64,000 bases of DNA. Source: Amycolatopsis vancoresmycina. GTDB taxonomy: Bacteria > Actinomycetota > Actinomycetes > Mycobacteriales > Pseudonocardiaceae. The notes under the pieces are model-generated. The model searched no databases and had not been told where the DNA came from. It saw only the letters and a list, made by a program, of their open reading frames with translations. The translations under genes and the position numbers were made by a program. Below, piece by piece: positions 16,555-24,728 of this stretch. The stretch covers positions 30,021 through 94,020 of the forward strand of contig NZ_JNYY01000024.1 of the NCBI RefSeq assembly GCF_000716785.1. The letters are read 5' to 3'. Position 1 is the stretch's first letter, and each line of letters begins with the position of its first letter.

Positions 16555-18486
16555 ATGACGGAGAACGGCTGGCACCGGGTCGCCCCGGACGACGTGCCCG
16601 GGGACGGCCGGGTTCGCAGCGTCACGGTCGACGGCCGCAGCGTCGCGCTGTCGCGCTGCGGTGCGCGGCTGGGTGCACTGGAGAACCGCTGCCCGCACCA
16701 GGGCGGCCCGCTCGGCGAGGGCTCGATCGAGAACGGCCTGCTGCGCTGCCCGTGGCACGGCTACGACTACGACCCGATCTCCGGGCAGCCCCCGGAGGGC
16801 TTCTCCGACGGTGTCGCCACCTACCCGGTCGAGCAGCGCGAAGACGGGGTGTACGTCCGGCTGCCGGAACCGGCGGAGGCCGTGCGCACGGTCGCGGACG
16901 TCCTCGTCGAGACGCTCGTGGCCTGGGGTGTCACCCACGTGTTCGGCATGGTCGGGCACTCCAACCTCGGGTTCGCCGAGGCGCTGCGCCGCGCGGAGTC
17001 CCGCGGCGAACTGACCTACGTCGGGATCCGGCACGAGGGCGCGGCCGCGTTCGCCGCGAGCGCCTACGGGAAGCTGACGGGCCGTCCGGCGGCGTGCTTC
17101 GCCATCGCCGGCCCGGGGTCGACGAACCTGCTCACCGGGCTCTACGACGCGAAACTGGACGGCGCGCCGGTGCTGGCGATCTCCGGCCAGGTGCCGTCGA
17201 AGGTGCTGGGCCGCGGCGCGTTCCAGGACGTCGACCTGTCCGCGGTGTTCCGCGACGTCGCCGTCACGACCACCACCGTCCACAGCGGAAGCGACCACGC
17301 GGAACTGGCCGCGCTGGCGGTGAAGCACGCGATCGACCGCCGCGGGGTGGCCCACCTGGTGCTGCCGGACGAGGTGCAGGTCCAGCCGAGCGACGCGCCC
17401 GCGTCCACACCGGACGGACGAGCGGCCGACCGCCGGATCCGGCCGGAGGACTCCGCTGTGGACACTGCGGCCGCGCTGGTCCGCGGTGCGCGCAGGCCGG
17501 TGCTGGTCGTCGGGCACGGCGCACGCGGCGCCGAAACCGAAGTCCGGCGGCTGGCCGAAGCCCTCAATGCTCCGGTGCTGACGACGTTCAAGGCGAAGGG
17601 CCTGGTCCCGGACACCCACCCGCTCGGCGCGGGGGTGCTCGGCCGTAGCGGCACCCCGGTGGCGAGCTGGCTGATGAACGAGGCCGACCTGCTGATCGTC
17701 GTCGGCGCGTCGTTCTCGAACCACACCGGGATCGCCGCGTACAAGCCGATCCTGCAGATCGACGACGAGCCGGCGGCGATCGGCCGGTTCGACGCGGTCA
17801 CCACGTCGCTGCTCGGCGACGCCCGGCTCACGGTGGCCGCGCTGACCGCCGCGCTCGGCGAGACCAAGGCGGAGGACCAGCGGCCCGACGTCGCGGCGCG
17901 CTGGGAGATCTGGCGCGCGGAGAAGGCCCGCCGGGCACGCGACGACCGGGGCCGCGGGGTCGCCGCCGCGGCGGTGTTCGACGCGCTGTCTCGGCACCTG
18001 CCGGCGGAGGCGGTCGTCGCCGTCGACGTCGGCAACCACGCGTACTCCCTCGGCCGTTATCTGGAGTCGAAGGGCCAGCCGGTGCTGATGTCGGGCTACC
18101 TCGGCTCGATCGGCTTCGGCTACCCGGCGGCCCTCGGCGCGTGGGCGGCCGCGCCGGACCGCCCGATCGTGGCGGTCACCGGCGACGGCGGGTTCGGGCA
18201 GTACGCGACCGAGCTGACCACCGCCGTCAAGTACGGCATCCCGGTCAAGCACGTGCTGCTGAACAACAACGCGCTGGGCAAGATCAGCAAGGAACAGCTC
18301 GCCGGGGACTACCCGGTGTGGCAGACGTCGCTGGTCAACCCGGACTGGGCGGCCTACGCGCGGTTGTGCGGCGCCACCGGCATCCGCGTCACCTCCCGCG
18401 ACCAGCTCGACGACGCCATGACGGCGCTCTTCGCCGCCGACGGTCCCGCCCTGCTCTGCGTCGAGCAGGACGCCGAACTTTTGTAA
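16555..18486 (+). CDS. Rieske [2Fe-2S] domain fused to a thiamine-diphosphate-dependent enzyme
   Basis: A 643-residue fusion. Residues about 1-105 are a Rieske ferredoxin with cluster ligands Cys46/His48 (CPHQGGPLG) and Cys65/His68 (CPWHGYDYD). Residues about 110-640 form the three-domain fold of the acetolactate synthase/pyruvate oxidase family. They include the PYR-domain catalytic Glu161 (RHEGAAAFAA), a central domain, and a PP domain with the ThDP-binding GDGGFGQ and trailing NNNALGKI. ATG 16555 has GGAGG at 7-8 bases. The Rieske domain could take electrons from oxidation of the ThDP intermediate. The substrate is unknown. The next gene, a flavodoxin-family protein, is 19 bp downstream and is a possible electron partner. 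Confidence 0.92.
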   Translation: MTENGWHRVAPDDVPGDGRVRSVTVDGRSVALSRCGARLGALENRCPHQGGPLGEGSIENGLLRCPWHGYDYDPISGQPPEGFSDGVATYPVEQREDGVYVRLPEPAEAVRTVADVLVETLVAWGVTHVFGMVGHSNLGFAEALRRAESRGELTYVGIRHEGAAAFAASAYGKLTGRPAACFAIAGPGSTNLLTGLYDAKLDGAPVLAISGQVPSKVLGRGAFQDVDLSAVFRDVAVTTTTVHSGSDHAELAALAVKHAIDRRGVAHLVLPDEVQVQPSDAPASTPDGRAADRRIRPEDSAVDTAAALVRGARRPVLVVGHGARGAETEVRRLAEALNAPVLTTFKAKGLVPDTHPLGAGVLGRSGTPVASWLMNEADLLIVVGASFSNHTGIAAYKPILQIDDEPAAIGRFDAVTTSLLGDARLTVAALTAALGETKAEDQRPDVAARWEIWRAEKARRARDDRGRGVAAAAVFDALSRHLPAEAVVAVDVGNHAYSLGRYLESKGQPVLMSGYLGSIGFGYPAALGAWAAAPDRPIVAVTGDGGFGQYATELTTAVKYGIPVKHVLLNNNALGKISKEQLAGDYPVWQTSLVNPDWAAYARLCGATGIRVTSRDQLDDAMTALFAADGPALLCVEQDAELL

Positions 18487-18505
18487 CGGAAAGGAAACCC
18501 GACCC

Positions 18506-19210
18506 ATGCCGAGCTACGACGACCTGCGCGCCCTGTTCCTCAACTGCACCCTCAAACGCTCGCCCGAACGCAGCAACACCGAGGGGCTGATCGACGTCAG
18601 CCGCGGGATCATGGAGAAGAACGGGGTCGCCGTCGAGGTGCTGCGGGCCATCGACCACGACATCGCCACCGGTGTCTGGCCCGACATGACCGAACACGGC
18701 TGGGCCACCGACGCCTGGCCGGGCATCTACGAAAAGGTGCTGGCCGCCGACATCCTGGTCGTCGCCGGGCCGATCTGGCTGGGTGACAACAGTTCCGTCA
18801 CCAAGCTCGTCATCGAGCGGCTTTACGCGTGCTCGCACCTGCTCAACGACGCCGGGCAGTACGCCTACTACGGCCGCGTCGGCGGCTGCCTGATCACCGG
18901 CAACGAAGACGGCGTCAAGCACTGCGCCATGAACGTCCTCTACAGCCTCCAGCACCTCGGCTACACCATCCCGCCGCAGGCCGACGCGGGCTGGATCGGC
19001 GAGGCGGGCCCGGGACCGTCCTACCTGGACCCCGGGTCCGGCGGCCCGGAGAACGACTTCACCAACCGCAACACCACGTTCATGACCTGGAACCTGCTGC
19101 ACCTGGCCCGGATGCTGAAGGACGCGGGCGGCATTCCGGTGCACGGCAACCAGCGCAGCGAATGGGACGCCGGCTGCCGCTTCGACTTCGCCAATCCCGA
19201 ATACCGCTGA
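18506..19210 (+). CDS. Flavodoxin family / NADPH-dependent FMN reductase-like protein
   Basis: A 234-residue flavodoxin-fold protein that probably binds FMN. The N-terminal phosphate-loop region reads LFLNCTLKRSPERSNTEGL, the second loop is VVAGPIWLGDNSS, and the third is GGCLITGNEDGVKHC. These match the NADPH-dependent FMN reductase/flavodoxin_2 type. A GGAAAGGAAA stretch precedes the ATG. It lies directly behind the Rieske-ThDP gene and 3 bp ahead of the antiporter gene, so all three are likely one operon. It may receive or supply electrons for the Rieske enzyme. Confidence 0.88.
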   Translation: MPSYDDLRALFLNCTLKRSPERSNTEGLIDVSRGIMEKNGVAVEVLRAIDHDIATGVWPDMTEHGWATDAWPGIYEKVLAADILVVAGPIWLGDNSSVTKLVIERLYACSHLLNDAGQYAYYGRVGGCLITGNEDGVKHCAMNVLYSLQHLGYTIPPQADAGWIGEAGPGPSYLDPGSGGPENDFTNRNTTFMTWNLLHLARMLKDAGGIPVHGNQRSEWDAGCRFDFANPEYR

Positions 19211-19213
19211 GCC

Positions 19214-20404
19214 ATGCCCGGCGTCGAGTTCGTGAACCTGTTCGCGGTGGCGGCGATCGCGCTCGCCGCCCCGCTGCTGCCGGCGCTCGTGCCGAAGCTG
19301 CGGGTGCCGGCCGTGGTGCTGGAGATCGTGCTCGGGATCGTCGCCGGGCCGTCGGTGCTGGGCTGGGTCGACGCCGACGTGCCGGTGCGGATCGCCGCCC
19401 TGCTCGGCCTGGCCTTCCTGCTGTTCCTGGCCGGGCTGGAGGTCGACGTGCGCCGGCTGCGCGGCCGGGCCCTGCGGCCGGCCCTGCTCGGCTACGGCAT
19501 CACCCTGGCGCTCGGCCTGGCCGCCGGAGCCGGGTTCGGCACGGCGGGCTGGGTCAAGAGCCCGCTGCTGGTCGCCGTGGCGCTCTCGGCGACGTCGCTC
19601 GGCCTGGTCGTGCCGGTGCTCAAGGACGCCGGCCAGGCCGAGAGCCGGCTCGGGCAGGCCGTGATCGCGGCCTGCTCGGTCGCCGACTTCGCCGCGGTGG
19701 TGCTGCTGTCGCTGCTGTTCTCCGCGTCCGGGGGCAGCACCGGCGGTCGCGTGGTCCTGCTGGCGGCGTTCGTGCTGCTGGTCGCGGTGACGGCGGCCGT
19801 GGTGTCGCTGGCCGGGAAGTCGCGGCGGCTCGGCGAGACGCTGACGATGCTGCAGGACACCACGGCCGAGATCCGGGTCCGCGCGGCGGTGGTGCTGCTG
19901 GTCGCGTTCGTCGCGCTCGCCGAGGCGTTCGGGCTGGAGAGCATCCTGGGCGCGTTCCTCGCGGGCGCGGTCGCCGGCCTGCTCGACCGGGACAGCGGCT
20001 CGCACCCGCGGTTCCGGGTCAAGCTGGACGCCATCGGCTACGGCTTCCTCATCCCGGTCTTCTTCGTGACCAGCGGCCTGCGGCTGGACCTGGGCGGGCT
20101 GCTCGCCGCCCCGGCGGCGCTGGCGCGGGTCCCGCTCTTCCTGGCGGCGCTGCTGATCGCCCGCGGCGTCCCGGCGCTGCTGTACGCGCGGGAGTTCGGC
20201 CGGCGCCCGGCGGCCGCGGCGGCGCTGCTGCAGGCGACGTCGCTGCCGTTCCTGGTCACCGCTTCCCAGATCGGCGTGCTGACCGGGCTGATGTCGCCGG
20301 TGACCGCCGCCGCGCTCGTGTGCGCGGGCCTGTTGTCGGTGCTCCTCTTCCCCGCGGGCGCGCTGTCGCTGCTGCGGCGCCGGGAGCAGGCGGCCGTAAG
20401 GTGA
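19214..20404 (+). CDS. Cation/proton antiporter (CPA2, KefB/NapA-like)
   Basis: A 396-residue, 12- to 13-helix Na+/H+ or K+/H+ exchanger domain. Landmarks are LEIVLGIVAGPSVLG in an early helix and LLFLAGLEVDVRRLRGR. No C-terminal TrkA-N nucleotide-binding domain is present, which shortens it compared with full KefB. It follows the flavodoxin-family gene by 3 bp. Its stop codon lies inside an intrinsic terminator hairpin, which marks the end of the operon. Confidence 0.9.
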   Translation: MPGVEFVNLFAVAAIALAAPLLPALVPKLRVPAVVLEIVLGIVAGPSVLGWVDADVPVRIAALLGLAFLLFLAGLEVDVRRLRGRALRPALLGYGITLALGLAAGAGFGTAGWVKSPLLVAVALSATSLGLVVPVLKDAGQAESRLGQAVIAACSVADFAAVVLLSLLFSASGGSTGGRVVLLAAFVLLVAVTAAVVSLAGKSRRLGETLTMLQDTTAEIRVRAAVVLLVAFVALAEAFGLESILGAFLAGAVAGLLDRDSGSHPRFRVKLDAIGYGFLIPVFFVTSGLRLDLGGLLAAPAALARVPLFLAALLIARGVPALLYAREFGRRPAAAAALLQATSLPFLVTASQIGVLTGLMSPVTAAALVCAGLLSVLLFPAGALSLLRRREQAAVR

Positions 20405-20417
20405 CGGTCACCTTTTT
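20398..20417 (+). terminator. Intrinsic terminator overlapping the antiporter stop codon
   Basis: AAGGTGA and TCACCTT pair around a CGG loop, and the stem runs into a five-T tract. The TGA stop of the antiporter is part of the 5' arm. It separates the redox operon from the sigma-factor gene that starts about 30 bases later. The same sequence is also a near-perfect palindrome, so a protein-binding role is possible. Confidence 0.7.
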
Positions 20418-20445
20418 GCCGTGCTGCCGCGGCTATATTCGCCTG

Positions 20446-21087
20446 GTGACGACGCTGCCGCCGGACGAGGAGCTGGTCGCCGCGCTCCGCCGGGGCGACG
20501 ACGCGGCCTTCGCGGCGGTGCTCGACGCGTGGTCGGCGTCGATGCTGCGGCTGGCCCGCTCCTTCGTGTCGACCCACGCCTCCGCCGAGGAGGTCGTGCA
20601 GGAAACCTGGCTCGCCGTGCTCAAGGGCGTCGGCCTCTTCGAAGGCCGGTCGGCGTTCAAGACCTGGGTGTACCGGATCCTCGTCAACACGGCCAAGAAA
20701 CGGGGCACGGCCGAACGCCGGAGCGTGCCCTGGACCAGCCTCCTGCCCCAGGACGAGGACCACGGCCCGACCGTCGACCCCGCCCGGTTCCAGGGCGCCG
20801 ACGGCGCCTACCCCGGCCACTGGCGGGAGAGCCCGGCCCCGTGGGCGTCCCCCGAGGACACCGCGCTCTCCCTCGAAATCCGCCGGGTGATCACCACCGT
20901 GCTCGACGAACTCCCCGCCCGCCAGCGTGCGGTGCTGAGCCTGCGCGACGTCGGCGACCACACCGCCGCGGAGGTCTGTGCCATGCTGCAGATCTCCGCG
21001 GCCAACCAGCGCGTCCTGCTGCACCGGGCCCGCGCCGTGGTCCGGGAGCGGCTGGCGGAGTACCTGGCGACGGGGGCGAGGACGTGA
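20446..21087 (+). CDS. ECF-type RNA polymerase sigma factor
   Basis: A 213-residue sigma-70 family factor with region 2 (DAWSASMLRLARSFVS, then EVVQETWLAVLKG) and region 4 (LPARQRAVLSLRDVGDHTAAEVC, then QRVLLHRARAVVRE). A 50-residue linker between them is rich in Pro, Asp and Gly. Start GTG 20446 follows TATATTC (20434-20440) by only 5 bases and has no Shine-Dalgarno site, so the transcript may be leaderless or nearly so. It overlaps the anti-sigma gene by GTGA, the usual sign of a sigma/anti-sigma pair. Confidence 0.92.
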   Translation: MTTLPPDEELVAALRRGDDAAFAAVLDAWSASMLRLARSFVSTHASAEEVVQETWLAVLKGVGLFEGRSAFKTWVYRILVNTAKKRGTAERRSVPWTSLLPQDEDHGPTVDPARFQGADGAYPGHWRESPAPWASPEDTALSLEIRRVITTVLDELPARQRAVLSLRDVGDHTAAEVCAMLQISAANQRVLLHRARAVVRERLAEYLATGART

Positions 21088-21314
21088 ACTGCGACGAATT
21101 CGTCGAACTCGTCACCGCGTTCCTCGACGACGCCCTCGACCCCGCCACCGAAGCACGGTTCGTCGAGCACCTCGCCCTCTGTGAGGGCTGCGAGCGCTAC
21201 CTCGGCCAGTTCCGCACCACCATCGCCGAACTCGGCAAGCTGCCCCCGGAAACCCTCTCCGCCGAAACGCGCGACGCCGTCCTGGGCGCCTTCCGCGACT
21301 GGCACAGCGCCTGA
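21084..21314 (+). CDS. Zinc-finger anti-sigma factor
   Basis: A 76-residue soluble protein with the ZAS signature: Cys3 near the N-terminus and His29-x3-Cys33-x2-Cys36 (HLALCEGC). It lacks a membrane helix, so it is cytosolic. Such proteins bind their sigma factor and release it on thiol oxidation or metal loss, which fits its position beside a redox operon. Start GTG 21084 overlaps the TGA of the sigma gene. Confidence 0.9.
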   Translation: MNCDEFVELVTAFLDDALDPATEARFVEHLALCEGCERYLGQFRTTIAELGKLPPETLSAETRDAVLGAFRDWHSA

Positions 21315-21399
21315 CACCGCGGTAGCCGAACCCGGGCGAGATACCGACGTTCGGCGGTAGTGATCGGTCCGACTTGTCTGCTTCGATGCCCACGAAGCG

Positions 21400-21417
21400 T
21401 TTTACAACGTTGTAAAA
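21400..21417. promoter_or_regulatory. LacI-family operator palindrome
   Basis: TTTTACAACGTTGTAAAA is a perfect 18-bp palindrome of the type bound by LacI/GalR-family repressors in actinomycetes. It ends immediately before an in-frame ATG (21418) and lies 15 bases before the preferred start of the GH2 gene, a natural place to block transcription. No LacI-family gene is in the window. Confidence 0.75.
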
Positions 21418-21432
21418 ATGAAGGGTCCGCCG

Positions 21433-24400
21433 ATGAGAAGAGCCGCTTCCGTCCTCGTCGCCGTCCTGGTGGCGCTGGGCGTGGCCTCCGGTACGCCGCC
21501 CGCAGGTGCCGCCGAGCCCGTGCACGGCTTGAAGGCCGAGTACTTCACGCCGTCGGCACCGGACGCGCACGACTTCGCCACCCTGGCCGGGACCGCGCTC
21601 GACTCGGAGGTCGACCACCCGGACCTGACCTCGGTCTTCGGGCTGGTCACCGGGCGCACGGAGCACACGACCGCCCGGTGGACCGGGCAGCTCGCGGTGC
21701 CGAAGACCGGCGACTACACGTTCTACGCCATCGGTGACAACGGGTTCCGGCTTTTCCTCGACGGCGCCCCCGTGATCGACCACTGGGTCGGCGACTGGGA
21801 CACCGAGCAGACCAGCGCACCGGTCACGCTGACCGCCGGCAAGCAGTACGACTTCAAGCTGGAGATGTTCCAGGACACCGGCGGCGCCAACATGTTCCTG
21901 CGCTGGTCGGGCGCGGGCCTCGCGAAGCAGATCGTGCCGCTCTCGGCGTTCACGCCGCCGGCCGAGTTCGCCGTCGTGCCGCGCACGGCGGAGGTGTCCC
22001 AGGACGGCCGCACGCTCTCGGCCGGCTTCGGCGGCCGCGTCTCGGGAACCGGCGACCTGGCCGACCACCTGCGGATCGAGGTCGACGCGACGCCGATGCC
22101 GGTCTCGTCGATCACGACCGGCCGGGACCGGGCGACGATCCGGCTGGCCGAGCGGGTGCTCAAGGGCCAGCGGGTCACCCTCTACTACGACGGCGCGGGT
22201 GCGCTCGCGGTGAACGGCACCAAGATCGGCAAGTCCGGGCGCACGGTCTCGAACGCGTCGGCCGAACGGCTCAAGACGCCGTGGGGCGAGCAGGCCGACC
22301 CGCGCAACCCGTTGCCGGAGTACCCGCGGCCGCAGCTCGAGCGCGACAAGTGGGTCAACCTCAACGGCCCGTGGGAGTTCGCCGCCGCCAAGGAGGGTCA
22401 GCAGCCGGCGTTCGGCACGAAGCTGCCCGAGAAGGTGATCGTGCCCTACCCGATCGAGTCGCAGCTCTCCGGGCTCGAACGGCACGAGGACCACATGTTC
22501 TACCGCCGCACGGTCACCGTCCCCCGCGACTGGCGGATCGGCGGCGGGCAGCGCCTCAAGCTCAACTTCGGCGCGGTCGACTACCAGGCCACGGTGTGGG
22601 TCAACGGCAAGCTCGTCGCCGAGCACACCGGCGGCTACACGGCGTTCGGCGCCGACATCACCGACGCGCTCAAGCGCGGTGACGAGCAGGAGATCGTCGT
22701 CGCGGTCACCGACACGACCGGCCCGTACCAGCCCAAGGGCAAGCAGTCCGCGAACCCCGGCGGCATCTTCTACACCCCGTCGTCGGGCATCTGGCAGACG
22801 GTGTGGCTGGAACCGGTGGCGGACAAGGGCATCGACGAGATCAAGACGACCCCGGACCTCGCCACCAGCTCGCTGGCGGTGACCGTCGAGTCCGCGGGCA
22901 CCGCGACCGCCACGGTGGTCGCCAAGGACGCGCGCGGCCGCCAGGTCGGCACGATCAGCGGACCGGCGAACGCGAACCTCAAGCTGCCGGTGCCGAACGC
23001 GCACCTGTGGACACCGGACGACCCGTACCTGTACCAGCTGGAGGTCAAGCTGGGCAGCGACCGGGTCAAGAGCTACTTCGGCATGCGGTCCACCGGCATC
23101 ACGAACGTCAACGGGAAGCCGAAGCTGACGCTCAACGGCAAGCCGTTCTTCTCCCTGATGCAGCTGGACCAGGGCTTCTACCCGGACGGCCTGAACACCG
23201 CGCCGAGCGACGACGCCCTCGTCTTCGACCTGAAGGCGCAGAAGGACCTCGGGTTCAACGCGGTCCGCAAGCACATCAAGGTCGAGCCGGCCCGCTGGTA
23301 CTACCACGCCGACCGGCTGGGACTGCTGGTGTGGCAGGACTTCGTGTCCGTCGAAGACGGCAACAACCCCGCGGCGCAGCAGGCGTGGCTCAGCCAGGGC
23401 CTGGAAGAAATGCACCAGCTGCAGAACAACCCGTCGGTCTACGCCTGGATCGTGTTCAACGAAGGCTGGGGCGAGTGGGACAAGGCCGCGACCGGCCGGA
23501 TCACCGACCAGGTCAAGGCCGCCGACCCGAGCCGGATCGTCAACGCCCACAGCGGGGTGAACTGCTGCGCCTCCAAGGGCGACTCGGGCGCGGGCGACGT
23601 CATCGACCACCACGACTACAACAACACCGACCCGGCGCATCCGGACGGCAAGCGGGTCGCGATGGACGGCGAGCACGGCGGCTTCACGCTGCGCACGCCG
23701 GGTCACCAGTGGCCGGGTGCGCCGATCGCGATCTACAGCGGCGTGGCGGACAAGGCGGCGCTGACGGCGAAGTACGTCGACAACACCCGCACGTTCTACC
23801 TCGGCCAGGCACGGGCCGAGCTGTCGGCGTCGGTCTACACGCAGGTCACCGACCTGGAGGGTGAGCTCAACGGGCTCTGGACCTACGACCGCAAGCGCAT
23901 CAAGGTCGACCCGGGTCCGGTCCGCGAGATCAACCGGCGCGTGATCGAGGCCGGCGCCGACGCGGGCAAGCCCTATCCCTACGCGGGCAAGGGTGACTGG
24001 AAGCTCGACGAACGCGGCGGAACGACCGCGAAGGACTCGAGCGGCGGCAACAACCCGCTGACGCTCACCCCGGCCGGGGCGGCCTTCAAGGATGGCGCGC
24101 TGCAGTTCTCCGGCGGCTCGGCCGACACCTACGGCCCGGTCGTCGACACGACCGGGGACTACACCGTGTCGGCGAAGGTGCGGCTCGACCAGCTGCCCGG
24201 CAACTACTCGACCGCGGTGAGCCAGGACGGCCGGGAGCGGGAGAGCCCGTTCTACCTGCAGTACGGGCAGGGCGCGTTCGCGTTCAGCACCCCCGGCGGC
24301 AACCGGGCCCGGTACGAGGTCGTGCCGGAGGTCGGCCGCTGGTACGAACTCACCGGGGTGCGGGCCGGCACCGAGATCCGGCTCTACGTGGACGGCGTGA

Positions 24401-24567
24401 AGGTCGCGACGGCACCGGCCGGACCGGCCCTGGTCAGCACGGGCGCGTTCACGGTCGGGCGGGCCAAGTACGACGGCCGCAACGTCGACTTCTGGAGCGG
24501 CGCGGTCGACGACGTCCACGTGGTCGGCAAGGCACTGACGGACGAGGAGGTCGCCCGGCTCTCCTGA
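21433..24567 (+). CDS. Secreted multi-domain glycoside hydrolase family 2 enzyme
   Basis: A 1044-residue exported enzyme. Domains in order are a signal peptide (about 1-27), a PA14 sugar-binding domain (about 30-165, HTTARWTGQLAVPKTGDYTF), a GH2 sugar-binding domain (FYRRTVTVPRDW), an immunoglobulin-like domain, a GH2 TIM barrel, and a C-terminal LamG-like concanavalin domain (about 870-1040). The acid/base is Glu677 (FNEGWGEWD) and the likely nucleophile is Glu747 (MDGEHGG). The start is set at ATG 21433 because GAAGGG lies 8 bases upstream; ATG 21418 has only the palindrome before it. It probably degrades a beta-linked plant or fungal polysaccharide and is likely repressed through the adjacent LacI-type site. 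Confidence 0.92.
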   Translation: MRRAASVLVAVLVALGVASGTPPAGAAEPVHGLKAEYFTPSAPDAHDFATLAGTALDSEVDHPDLTSVFGLVTGRTEHTTARWTGQLAVPKTGDYTFYAIGDNGFRLFLDGAPVIDHWVGDWDTEQTSAPVTLTAGKQYDFKLEMFQDTGGANMFLRWSGAGLAKQIVPLSAFTPPAEFAVVPRTAEVSQDGRTLSAGFGGRVSGTGDLADHLRIEVDATPMPVSSITTGRDRATIRLAERVLKGQRVTLYYDGAGALAVNGTKIGKSGRTVSNASAERLKTPWGEQADPRNPLPEYPRPQLERDKWVNLNGPWEFAAAKEGQQPAFGTKLPEKVIVPYPIESQLSGLERHEDHMFYRRTVTVPRDWRIGGGQRLKLNFGAVDYQATVWVNGKLVAEHTGGYTAFGADITDALKRGDEQEIVVAVTDTTGPYQPKGKQSANPGGIFYTPSSGIWQTVWLEPVADKGIDEIKTTPDLATSSLAVTVESAGTATATVVAKDARGRQVGTISGPANANLKLPVPNAHLWTPDDPYLYQLEVKLGSDRVKSYFGMRSTGITNVNGKPKLTLNGKPFFSLMQLDQGFYPDGLNTAPSDDALVFDLKAQKDLGFNAVRKHIKVEPARWYYHADRLGLLVWQDFVSVEDGNNPAAQQAWLSQGLEEMHQLQNNPSVYAWIVFNEGWGEWDKAATGRITDQVKAADPSRIVNAHSGVNCCASKGDSGAGDVIDHHDYNNTDPAHPDGKRVAMDGEHGGFTLRTPGHQWPGAPIAIYSGVADKAALTAKYVDNTRTFYLGQARAELSASVYTQVTDLEGELNGLWTYDRKRIKVDPGPVREINRRVIEAGADAGKPYPYAGKGDWKLDERGGTTAKDSSGGNNPLTLTPAGAAFKDGALQFSGGSADTYGPVVDTTGDYTVSAKVRLDQLPGNYSTAVSQDGRERESPFYLQYGQGAFAFSTPGGNRARYEVVPEVGRWYELTGVRAGTEIRLYVDGVKVATAPAGPALVSTGAFTVGRAKYDGRNVDFWSGAVDDVHVVGKALTDEEVARLS

Positions 24568-24595
24568 TACCCGGCCCGCGCCGGGACACCGGCAG

Positions 24596-24631
24596 CGCGG
24601 GTGCCGCGCCACGCATCGCACGGCACCCGCG
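24596..24631 (+). terminator. Terminator-like hairpin after the GH2 gene
   Basis: CGCGGGTGCCG and CGGCACCCGCG form a perfect 11-bp stem with a 14-base loop, 28 bases after the GH2 stop. There is no T tract, which is common in high-GC terminators. Confidence 0.65.
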
Positions 24632-24728
24632 TCGCCCGGGTCATCAGATCGGGCTACTTGCTGCGCGGACGCCGGCCGGCGGGTAATCCTGGACGCCTGG
24701 ATCGCTCGGCGGCGAAGGCGAGGCTGGG

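Noticed and set aside
18389..20005. Minus-strand 538-residue frame opposite the flavodoxin and antiporter genes
   Set aside because: Antisense shadow with low-complexity Asp/Gln/Arg composition.
21112..24621. Minus-strand 1169-residue frame opposite the GH2 gene
   Set aside because: Antisense shadow; the plus strand has signal peptide, PA14 and GH2 catalytic motifs.
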